Assembly: GCA_943325515.2 (NCBI GenBank)
Contig: CALPPS020000039.1
Location: 1 to 22,838 of the forward strand
DNA from: Flavobacterium psychrophilum
GTDB lineage: Bacteria; Bacteroidota; Bacteroidia; Flavobacteriales; Flavobacteriaceae
Reading direction: 5' to 3'
Length of the DNA stretch: 22,838 nt
Shown: one piece after another, positions 17,724-22,838 of the stretch
Layout: each line of letters begins with the position of its first letter
Position numbering within the stretch: the stretch's first letter is position 1
Notes under the pieces: model-generated
What the model saw: the letters and a program-made list of their open reading frames with translations, nothing else
Database searches by the model: none
What the model was told of the DNA's origin: nothing
Position numbers and translations under genes: made by a program

Positions 17724-17951
17724 ATGTCGCCTGTTATTCTGTTAAAATATTTTTTCGAAAAACACGGTTTCCATGTTTCCTCGCGATTAGCGGATAAACT
17801 TGGTATGAGGGCCTCAAATGTTCGTTTGTTTTTTATCTACATCACATTTGTAACAGCAGGATTATGGTTTGGGATTTATCTTACGCTAGCCTTTTGGTTG
17901 CGATTAAAAGATTTGATTAAGGGCAAAAGAACTTCGGTATTCGATTTATAG
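17724..17951 (+). CDS. Small PspC-domain membrane protein
   Basis: This 75-residue protein has an amphipathic N-terminus (MSPVILLKYFFEKHGFHVSSRLADKLGM), then RASNVRLFFIYITFV, and a hydrophobic stretch (AGLWFGIYLTLAFWL) ending in basic residues (RLKDLIKGKR). The LADKLGMRASNVRLFFIY part matches the PspC fold pattern (short helix, conserved Arg, then a membrane helix). PspC-type proteins sense or respond to membrane stress, but short stand-alone versions like this are often uncharacterised. It starts four bases after the DUF2851 gene and ends nine bases before the ComEA-like gene, so all three form a tight operon. Confidence 0.8.
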   Translation: MSPVILLKYFFEKHGFHVSSRLADKLGMRASNVRLFFIYITFVTAGLWFGIYLTLAFWLRLKDLIKGKRTSVFDL

Positions 17952-17960
17952 CCTAGCATT

Positions 17961-18839
17961 ATGAATAATAATTTCTTTCTTAAAGAACTTTTAAGTTATT
18001 CCAAAAATCAACGAATTGGAATTATTTTGCTTTTTCTTACGATTATTTTTTTACAGGGCCTCTATTTTTTCCTTGATTTTAAATCTTCAGAGTATAATCA
18101 AATTGATAAAACGACATGGTTGTCTAATCAAAAAGAAATAGATAGTCTAAAATTGCTAACTAAAAATTATAAACCAACACTGTATCCTTTTAATCCCAAT
18201 TTTATAACCGATTTCAAGGGCTATAAACTTGGCATGTCGGTAAAAGAGATTGACCGATTGTTAACTTATAGAAAACAAAATAAGTTTGTTAATTCTGCTG
18301 AAGAATTTCAAGTGGTAACTAAAGTTTCCGATTCATTACTAAGAGCAATTTCTCCCTATTTTAAATTTCCTGATTGGGTAAAAAATAAAAAGAACACTTT
18401 TCAGCCCTTTGAGAAAAAAGATTTTTCTAAAACAGAAAAAATTGTAGTGCTTGATATCAATCAAGCTACAAAAGAAGACTTGATGAAAATTTATGGAATT
18501 GGCGATAAAATATCCGATAGAATTTTAGCTGAAAAAGCTAAATATGGTGCTTTTGCTACTATAGAACAACTTAACGATATTTGGGGTTTGTCGCCAGAAG
18601 TTATGGTTAATTTATACAAGTATTTTGATGTTAAATCTACTCTTGGACTCAAAAAAATTAATATAAATAATGCCTCGATAAAAGAACTAGCGGCATTTCC
18701 GTTTTTTAGATATGCTTTAGCTAAAGAAATTGTTACCTACAGAAGTATGAATGGCGATATAAAAATTGAGGATTTATCAAAAATTAAAGGATTTTCTGTT
18801 GATAAGATAAAAATAATTGCCTTATATTTGGAATTCTAA
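17961..18839 (+). CDS. Membrane-anchored helix-hairpin-helix (ComEA-like) protein
   Basis: Of 292 residues, about 18-40 form one membrane segment (GIILLFLTIIFLQGLYFFLDF), leaving the rest on one side of the membrane. Three related helix-hairpin-helix units follow. The first (about 76-140: FNPNFITDFKGYKLGMSVKEIDRLLTYR) is degenerate. The second (163-226: LDINQATKEDLMKIYGIGDKISDRIL) and third (231-292: KININNASIKELAAFPFFRYALAKEI) show the NINxAxxxEL pattern of ComEA/HhH proteins. The second unit keeps the GIGDKIS DNA-backbone-binding hairpin, while in the third it reads FFRYALA, so binding strength may differ. DNA uptake or binding at the envelope is plausible but unproven; no other competence genes are visible. 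A cytoplasmic orientation cannot be excluded. Confidence 0.85.
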   Translation: MNNNFFLKELLSYSKNQRIGIILLFLTIIFLQGLYFFLDFKSSEYNQIDKTTWLSNQKEIDSLKLLTKNYKPTLYPFNPNFITDFKGYKLGMSVKEIDRLLTYRKQNKFVNSAEEFQVVTKVSDSLLRAISPYFKFPDWVKNKKNTFQPFEKKDFSKTEKIVVLDINQATKEDLMKIYGIGDKISDRILAEKAKYGAFATIEQLNDIWGLSPEVMVNLYKYFDVKSTLGLKKININNASIKELAAFPFFRYALAKEIVTYRSMNGDIKIEDLSKIKGFSVDKIKIIALYLEF

Positions 18840-18869
18840 AAAATTAACGAATAAATCAGCTTTTATTAT

Positions 18870-20039
18870 ATGAATTCAACTTACTTTACAGAAGAACACG
18901 AATTGTTTAGAGAGAGTTTGCGAGACTTTTTGCAAAAAGAAGTTGTTCCTCATATTGAAAAATGGGAAACGACGGGTACCATTGAGCGCTTTATTTGGAA
19001 AAAATTTGGTGAAATGGGGTTCTTCGGTATTGCTTATCCTGAAGCTTATGGAGGATTGAATTTGGATTTGTTTTATACTGTAGTATTTTTAGAGGAACTT
19101 CAAAAAATTAAATCTTCTGGTTTTGCTGCTGCCATGTGGGCTCACGCTTATTTAGCTATGACCCATTTGAATGCACAAGGCAATGAAAGAATAAAGCAAG
19201 ATTATTTGGCGCCAAGTATTGCTGGAGAAAAAATAGGAGCTATGTGTATTACAGAACCTTTTGGAGGCAGTGATGTCGCAGGAATGCGAACCACAGCTGT
19301 AAAAAAAGGAGATGCCTATATTATTAATGGCTCTAAAACTTTTATTACCAATGGTGTTTATGCCGATTATTATGTAATTGCTGCTAAAACAAGTCCAGAG
19401 CTAGGCAATAAAGGAATTAGTATTTTTTTGATGGATACTAATTTAAAAGGAGTTTCGGCAACCAAATTAGATAAATTAGGATGGAGAGCTTCTGATACTG
19501 CTGAAATTGCTTTTGATAATGTAGTCATTCCTTCTACTAATTTGATGGGAGAAGAAGGAAAAGGTTTTCCTTATATCATGCAGCATTTTGCTTTAGAGCG
19601 ATTAATCATGGCTATCAATGCCCATGCTAGAGCAGAATATGCTATAGACTATACAATAGATTATATGTCGCAACGACAAGCTTTTGGCACTACGATAAAT
19701 AAGTTTCAAGCCTTACGACATACTATGGTTGACCATGCTACGGAGGTGGAGCATTGTAAACTATTTAATTATGCTGCCGTAGCTCGATTAGACAAAGGTG
19801 AATACGTAGTTAAAGAAGCTTCCATGGCAAAACTAAAATCTACGAAAGTAGCCGATGAAGCCATATACAGTTGTTTGCAAATGTTAGGCGGTTATGGGTA
19901 TATGGAAGAATATCCATTAGCACGTTTGTTACGAGATAGTCGCTTAGGTCCAATTGGTGGTGGAACTTCAGAAATTCTTAGAGAGATTTTGTCGAAAATG
20001 ATTATTGATAAACAGAATTATCAGCCGGCAGTGAAATAA
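18870..20039 (+). CDS. Acyl-CoA dehydrogenase
   Basis: This FAD enzyme introduces the 2,3-double bond in acyl-CoA thioesters. All family parts are present in 389 residues: the N-terminal helical domain (FTEEHELFRESLRDFLQKEV), the middle beta-domain signatures MCITEPFGGSDVAGMRTTA and GSKTFITNGVYADYYVIAAKT, the RQAFGTTINKFQALRH helix, and the C-terminal QMLGGYGYMEEYPLARLLRDSRLGPIGGGTSEILR. The position of the medium-chain catalytic Glu is Gly here (G364 in IGGGTS). A Glu at the alternative isovaleryl/long-chain position is present (E243 in FALERLIMA). This points to a branched-chain or long-chain type substrate. The gene starts 30 bases after the ComEA-like gene with no terminator, so it may share the transcript. 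Confidence 0.95.
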   Translation: MNSTYFTEEHELFRESLRDFLQKEVVPHIEKWETTGTIERFIWKKFGEMGFFGIAYPEAYGGLNLDLFYTVVFLEELQKIKSSGFAAAMWAHAYLAMTHLNAQGNERIKQDYLAPSIAGEKIGAMCITEPFGGSDVAGMRTTAVKKGDAYIINGSKTFITNGVYADYYVIAAKTSPELGNKGISIFLMDTNLKGVSATKLDKLGWRASDTAEIAFDNVVIPSTNLMGEEGKGFPYIMQHFALERLIMAINAHARAEYAIDYTIDYMSQRQAFGTTINKFQALRHTMVDHATEVEHCKLFNYAAVARLDKGEYVVKEASMAKLKSTKVADEAIYSCLQMLGGYGYMEEYPLARLLRDSRLGPIGGGTSEILREILSKMIIDKQNYQPAVK

Positions 20040-20067
20040 TTGATAATTGATAATTGATAATTGATAA
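20040..20067. repeat. Four 7-bp TTGATAA repeats in the rpsU promoter
   Basis: TTGATAA is repeated four times directly after the acyl-CoA dehydrogenase stop codon. Each unit contains TTG, the -33 sequence of the Bacteroidota promoter, at 20040, 20047, 20054 and 20061. The copy at 20054-20056 lies exactly 19 bases before the -7 element. The array may give alternative -33 boxes or may have arisen by slippage. Confidence 0.85.
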
Positions 20068-20083
20068 TTATTATTTACTTTTG
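20054..20083 (+). promoter_or_regulatory. rpsU promoter
   Basis: TTG (20054-20056), a 19-base spacer and TACTTTTG (20076-20083) match the Bacteroidota consensus fully. Transcription is expected near 20090, giving a leader of about 25 bases that holds the Shine-Dalgarno sequence. Confidence 0.75.
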
Positions 20084-20098
20084 CGCCCACTAAATGAG

Positions 20099-20106
20099 AG
20101 GAGGTG
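20099..20106 (+). promoter_or_regulatory. Strong Shine-Dalgarno sequence of rpsU
   Basis: AGGAGGTG lies eight bases before the rpsU ATG and can pair with the 16S rRNA 3' end; with one G-U pair the match extends to 11 bases upstream. None of the other genes whose starts I examined here has such a site. Bacteroidota normally do not use Shine-Dalgarno pairing because bS21 and its neighbours cover the anti-Shine-Dalgarno. It fixes the rpsU start. Confidence 0.85.
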
Positions 20107-20114
20107 TCTAAATT

Positions 20115-20309
20115 ATGTTGATTATACCAATTAAAGACGGAGAAAACATTGATAGAGCATTAAAGCGCTACAAGAGAAAATTTGATAAAACTGGAACTGT
20201 AAGACAACTTAGAGCGCGTCAGGCGTTTATTAAGCCTTCTGTAGTTAGAAGAGCACAAGTTCAAAAAGCAGCTTACATTCAAAATTTAAGAGACAATATC
20301 GAAGGATAG
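20115..20309 (+). CDS. rpsU: 30S ribosomal protein bS21
   Basis: bS21 is a small basic protein on the platform of the 30S subunit near the 16S rRNA 3' end. The 64 residues follow the family pattern: [44 protein letters not shown], with many Arg and Lys residues. In Flavobacterium johnsoniae, bS21 with bS18 and bS6 is known to sequester the anti-Shine-Dalgarno. The strong Shine-Dalgarno in front of this gene is thus the expected basis of feedback control: ribosomes lacking bS21 would have a free anti-Shine-Dalgarno and would preferentially translate rpsU. The gene has its own promoter and terminator, so it is a single-gene unit. Confidence 0.97.
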   Translation: MLIIPIKDGENIDRALKRYKRKFDKTGTVRQLRARQAFIKPSVVRRAQVQKAAYIQNLRDNIEG

Positions 20310-20331
20310 TTAAATTCCTGATAAGATATAG

Positions 20332-20377
20332 CCGCTGGTACTTAAAGTTTCCTAACTTTGATGTCAGCGGTTTTTTT
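20332..20377 (+). terminator. rpsU terminator, overlapping a possible xer promoter element
   Basis: CCGCTG (20332-20337) pairs with CAGCGG (20365-20370). The inner part AAAGTT (20344-20349) pairs with AACTTT (20354-20359) around TCCT, giving a long hairpin with one bulged base and some G-U pairs, followed by seven T residues. TAACTTTG at 20353-20360, inside the descending arm, also matches the -7 consensus for the recombinase gene, whose ATG (20378) follows the T run directly. Confidence 0.8.
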
Positions 20378-21274
20378 ATGGAAAATTCAAAAAATAAATT
20401 ACGAGATTATTTATTGTTAGAGAAAAAGTATTCACAACATACAGTGACAGCTTATCTTAATGATATAGGTTTTTTTGAAATGTTTTTGTCTAGTGAATTT
20501 GATGATACTAATTTAATCAAAGTAAACTACCCTCAAATTCGCGCTTGGATTGTTTCGCTTTCAGACGATGGATTATCTAATAGTTCCATTAACCGCAAAA
20601 TTTCTTCCTTAAAAGCATTTTACAAGTTTTTACTCAAAACAAAACAAATTGACAGTAGTCCGTTATTGAAACACAAAGCATTGAAATCGCCTAAGAAGCT
20701 TCAAATCCCATTTTCTGAAAAAGAAGTTGATTTAGTTTTGAATCAATTAGTTTATACAGATGACTTTGACGGTAAAAGAGACAAACTAATCATTGATTTA
20801 TTTTATACCACTGGTATTCGTAGAACTGAATTAATCAATTTAAAAGTGCAGCATATAGATTTTGGAAGCAATACTATTAAAGTTCTAGGAAAAAGAAATA
20901 AGGAGAGAATTATCCCTATACTTTCCATTGTTGAAAATCAGATAAAATTATATTTAGCCGAAAGGACACAAATAGAAACAATTATAGATAATGAGTATTT
21001 TTTTCTACTCTCTAAAGGTGTTAAATTGAATGATTCATTTGTGTATCGAATAATTAATTACTACTTTGGTAATGTCTCAGAGAAGGTTAAAAAAAGTCCG
21101 CATATTTTAAGGCATACTTTTGCAACACATTTACTCAACAATGGGGCGGATATAAATTCAGTTAAAGAATTATTAGGACATTCTAGTTTAGCCTCTACCC
21201 AAGTCTATACTCATAGTAGCTTAGCAGCGCTTAAAAAGGTTTATAGTAGTGCACATCCAAGAAACAAAAAGTAA
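20378..21274 (+). CDS. xerC: Xer-type tyrosine recombinase (chromosome dimer resolution)
   Basis: This 298-residue recombinase has the two-domain Xer layout: an N-terminal SAM-like DNA-binding domain (about 1-95: [42 protein letters not shown]) and a C-terminal catalytic domain. All active-site residues are visible: R148 in [10 protein letters not shown]172 in [12 protein letters not shown]242 and R245 in [13 protein letters not shown]268 in LLGHSSL, and the nucleophile Y277 in TQVYTH. The spacing is almost the same as in E. coli XerD. Core position beside rpsU and hpf, with no attachment sites or phage genes, supports a housekeeping role at dif rather than an integrase. The sequence alone does not decide between the names XerC and XerD. 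Confidence 0.93.
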   Translation: MENSKNKLRDYLLLEKKYSQHTVTAYLNDIGFFEMFLSSEFDDTNLIKVNYPQIRAWIVSLSDDGLSNSSINRKISSLKAFYKFLLKTKQIDSSPLLKHKALKSPKKLQIPFSEKEVDLVLNQLVYTDDFDGKRDKLIIDLFYTTGIRRTELINLKVQHIDFGSNTIKVLGKRNKERIIPILSIVENQIKLYLAERTQIETIIDNEYFFLLSKGVKLNDSFVYRIINYYFGNVSEKVKKSPHILRHTFATHLLNNGADINSVKELLGHSSLASTQVYTHSSLAALKKVYSSAHPRNKK

Positions 21275-21306
21275 TTCGGAAATGTTTAACTAATAAAAAT
21301 TTTATT

Positions 21307-21609
21307 ATGAAGATAAATGTTCATGCGGTAAATTTTGCTGTCGACAAAAAACTAGTAGATTTCATTCAAGAAAGATTAGGTAAACTTGAAAAATTTTGTG
21401 ACAAAATAGTTTCATCCGATATTTTTTTGAAGGTTGATAACACCAGTGAGAAAGAAAATAAAATTGTAGAAGTAAAAATTCATGTGCCAGGAGATGATTT
21501 CATGGTTAAGAAACAGTGTAAAACTTTTGAGGAAGCGGTGGAGTTATCCTCAGAATCTTTAGAAAGATTATTGTTAAAATGGAAGGAAAAAAACAGAAGT
21601 CATTTATAA
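21307..21609 (+). CDS. hpf: Ribosome hibernation-promoting factor, short form (HPF/RaiA family)
   Basis: This 100-residue protein has the beta-alpha-beta-beta-beta-alpha fold sequence of the HPF/YfiA family: MKINVHAVNFAVDKKLVDFIQERLGKLEKF, then IVEVKIHVPGDDFMVKKQCKTFEEAVELSSESLERLL and a basic C-terminal end (KWKEKNRSHL). It lacks the C-terminal dimerisation domain of long HPF, so it is the short form that binds in the 30S decoding region to inactivate ribosomes in stationary phase. It lies 32 bases after the recombinase without an intervening terminator and is probably co-transcribed. A terminator-like hairpin comes shortly after. Confidence 0.92.
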   Translation: MKINVHAVNFAVDKKLVDFIQERLGKLEKFCDKIVSSDIFLKVDNTSEKENKIVEVKIHVPGDDFMVKKQCKTFEEAVELSSESLERLLLKWKEKNRSHL

Positions 21610-21633
21610 AATAAAAATTTTTAAAAAAATGTT

Positions 21634-21662
21634 TTGATTAAAAGATAAAATCCATACATTTG
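21634..21662 (+). promoter_or_regulatory. Promoter of the tRNA-tuf unit
   Basis: TTG (21634-21636), an 18-base spacer and TACATTTG (21655-21662) are a full match to the Bacteroidota housekeeping consensus. The predicted start is near 21669, about 32 bases before the first tRNA. Confidence 0.78.
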
Positions 21663-21663
21663 C

Positions 21664-21691
21664 AGTCCGTTAGAAATAGCGGACTTTTTTT
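21664..21691 (+). terminator. Terminator-like hairpin between hpf and tRNA-Thr
   Basis: AGTCCG (21664-21669) pairs with CGGACT (21680-21685), extended by TT/AG pairs, and is followed by a T run. It probably ends the recombinase-hpf transcript. The predicted start of the tRNA transcript falls at the base of this stem, so transcripts from that promoter would contain only part of the left arm. Confidence 0.7.
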
Positions 21692-21700
21692 ATTGTGTAT

Positions 21701-21774
21701 GCCAGCGTAGCTCAGTTGGCTAGAGCAGCTGATTTGTAATCAGCAGGTCGTGGGTTCGAGTCCCTCCGCCGGCT
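21701..21774 (+). tRNA. tRNA-Thr (anticodon TGT)
   Basis: This 74-base cloverleaf has acceptor GCCAGCG/CGCCGGC, D arm GCTC/GAGC, anticodon stem GCTGA/TCAGC with loop TTTGTAA (anticodon at 21735-21737, reading ACA) and T loop TTCGAGT. Two stem positions do not pair: A-C at acceptor position 4-69 and T-T at T-stem position 50-64. CCA is not encoded (the next bases are CTT). It is the first gene of the tRNA-tuf unit. Confidence 0.93.
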
Positions 21775-21810
21775 CTTATTTTTTAGGTAAAAAAAACAAT
21801 AGAAAAAGAG

Positions 21811-21895
21811 GGGGAGATACTCAAGCGGCCAACGAGGGCGGACTGTAAATCCGCTGACTACGTCTTCGCAGGTTCGAATCCTGCTCTCCCCACCA
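21811..21895 (+). tRNA. tRNA-Tyr (anticodon GTA)
   Basis: This class II tRNA has a perfect acceptor stem (GGGGAGA/TCTCCCC), anticodon stem GCGGA/TCCGC with loop CTGTAAA (anticodon at 21845-21847), a long variable arm (about TGACTACGTCTTC) and a perfect T stem GCAGG/CCTGC. The 3' CCA is encoded (21893-21895), unlike in the two flanking tRNA-Thr genes. Confidence 0.96.
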
Positions 21896-21962
21896 AAAGA
21901 ATTTAGAAATATGAATTTGGTTTTTCTGAATTCTGAGATTCTAACTTCTGAACTAGGCATAA

Positions 21963-22034
21963 GCCGACTTAGCTCAGGGGTAGAGTGCTTCCTTGGTAAG
22001 GAAGAGGTCACGGGTTCAATTCCCGTAGTTGGCT
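21963..22034 (+). tRNA. tRNA-Thr (anticodon GGT)
   Basis: This 72-base cloverleaf has acceptor GCCGACT/AGTTGGC (one G-T pair), a short D loop, anticodon stem CTTCC/GGAAG with loop TTGGTAA (anticodon at 21995-21997, reading ACC) and a perfect T stem ACGGG/CCCGT. The anticodon is GGT, so this is threonine, not glycine. CCA is not encoded. It lies 55 bases before tuf. Confidence 0.95.
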
Positions 22035-22089
22035 CAAAAATGTAAAATTTGAACACTAATATATAAACTAAGATTAAAAATTAAGTAAA

Positions 22090-22838
22090 ATGGCAAAAGA
22101 AAATTTTAACCGTAACAAGCCCCACTTAAACATAGGAACAATTGGGCACGTGGATCACGGAAAAACAACTTTAACTGCAGCAATCACTAAGGTATTGTCT
22201 GATGCAGGTTACTGTCAAGCGAAATCATTTGATCAAATTGATAACGCTCCAGAAGAAAAAGAAAGAGGTATTACTATTAATACTTCGCACGTAGAGTATG
22301 AAACTGCTAACCGTCATTACGCTCACGTTGACTGTCCTGGTCACGCGGATTACGTAAAAAACATGGTAACTGGTGCTGCTCAAATGGACGGCGCTATTTT
22401 AGTAGTTGCTGCTACAGATGGTCCAATGCCACAAACTCGTGAGCATATCCTTTTAGGACGTCAAGTTGGTATTCCAAGAATTGTTGTATTCATGAATAAA
22501 GTGGATATGGTTGATGATGCGGAATTATTAGAGTTAGTTGAAATGGAAATCAGAGACTTATTATCTTTCTATGATTATGATGGAGACAATAGTCCAGTAG
22601 TTCAAGGTTCAGCTCTTGGGGGATTAAATAATGATCCAGCTTGGACTCCAAAAATTCTTGAATTGATGGAAGCGGTTGATAATTGGATTCAAGAGCCAGA
22701 AAGAGATGTTGCAAAACCTTTCTTGATGCCAGTTGAAGATGTATTTACAATTACTGGTCGTGGAACTGTTGCTACAGGTCGTATCGAAACAGGAATTGCT
22801 AACACAGGAGATCCAGTTGAAATTATTGGTATGGGAGC
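22090..22838 (+). CDS. tuf: Elongation factor Tu, 3'-truncated by window edge
   Basis: EF-Tu is the GTPase that brings aminoacyl-tRNA to the ribosome. The visible 249 codons from [20 protein letters not shown] include the P-loop GHVDHGKT (19-26), switch I ERGITI (58-63), DCPGH (81-85), NKVD (136-139) and the start of domain 2 ([23 protein letters not shown]). About 145 residues lie beyond the window. There is no Shine-Dalgarno before the ATG. No terminator separates it from the tRNA-Thr gene 55 bases upstream, so it is probably on the tRNA transcript, an arrangement also known from the E. coli thrU-tyrU-glyT-thrT-tufB operon. Confidence 0.98.
   Translation, partial: MAKENFNRNKPHLNIGTIGHVDHGKTTLTAAITKVLSDAGYCQAKSFDQIDNAPEEKERGITINTSHVEYETANRHYAHVDCPGHADYVKNMVTGAAQMDGAILVVAATDGPMPQTREHILLGRQVGIPRIVVFMNKVDMVDDAELLELVEMEIRDLLSFYDYDGDNSPVVQGSALGGLNNDPAWTPKILELMEAVDNWIQEPERDVAKPFLMPVEDVFTITGRGTVATGRIETGIANTGDPVEIIGMG

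Noticed and set aside
20378..21274. Integrase of a mobile element
   Set aside because: Core genes flank it on both sides, spacing of active-site residues is that of housekeeping Xer, and no attachment-site repeats are seen around the tRNAs.
21963..22034. Third tRNA as tRNA-Gly by analogy with glyT before tuf in E. coli
   Set aside because: The anticodon loop is TTGGTAA, so the anticodon is GGT, which reads threonine codon ACC.
21712..22056. Minus-strand reading frame of 114 codons containing RRRDSNPRPADYKSAALAN
   Set aside because: It is the antisense of the tRNA cluster; this peptide pattern is a well-known false protein produced from tRNA genes.

Overview
The window looks like ordinary chromosome from a Flavobacterium-like member of the Bacteroidota. 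This rests on the AT-rich sequence, the SusC/SusD pair, a protease with a type IX secretion C-terminal domain, Porin_10 and DUF2851 proteins, several promoters of the TTG-N18-20-TAnnTTTG class, and the near absence of Shine-Dalgarno sequences except at rpsU. The species cannot be fixed from the sequence alone. I see no phage, insertion sequence, CRISPR array or toxin-antitoxin module.

Left part (1-5409): the 3' end of hemL (heme precursor synthesis) meets two small secreted Spy/CpxP-like proteins on the opposite strand. Next come lysS on the minus strand and, divergently, lipB (lipoate attachment). A 77-bp array of seven 11-bp repeats fills the lysS/lipB divergent region. rnhB converges on lipB.

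Middle part (5410-14884): a 392-bp AT-rich non-coding stretch leads into a tight operon of a SusC-type TonB-dependent transporter, a SusD-type lipoprotein and a small third lipoprotein, closed by a terminator. An exported subtilisin-family protease with a type IX sorting tail follows, again with its own terminator, then a Porin_10 outer-membrane protein. A secreted protease beside an uptake pair suggests capture of peptides rather than glycans, as in RagAB; this is inference.

Right part (14885-22838): a cystathionine beta-synthase with C-terminal CBS domains; a likely operon of DUF2851, a PspC-like small membrane protein, a membrane-anchored helix-hairpin-helix (ComEA-like) protein and an acyl-CoA dehydrogenase; then rpsU, a Xer recombinase and hpf; then tRNA-Thr(TGT), tRNA-Tyr(GTA), tRNA-Thr(GGT) and the 5' part of tuf. 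rpsU, hpf, the tRNAs and tuf all serve translation.

No clearly new multi-gene system is visible. The most informative signals are regulatory: a near-perfect Shine-Dalgarno at rpsU, repeat arrays inside promoters, promoter elements overlapping terminator hairpins, and a dyad in front of the Spy-like genes.
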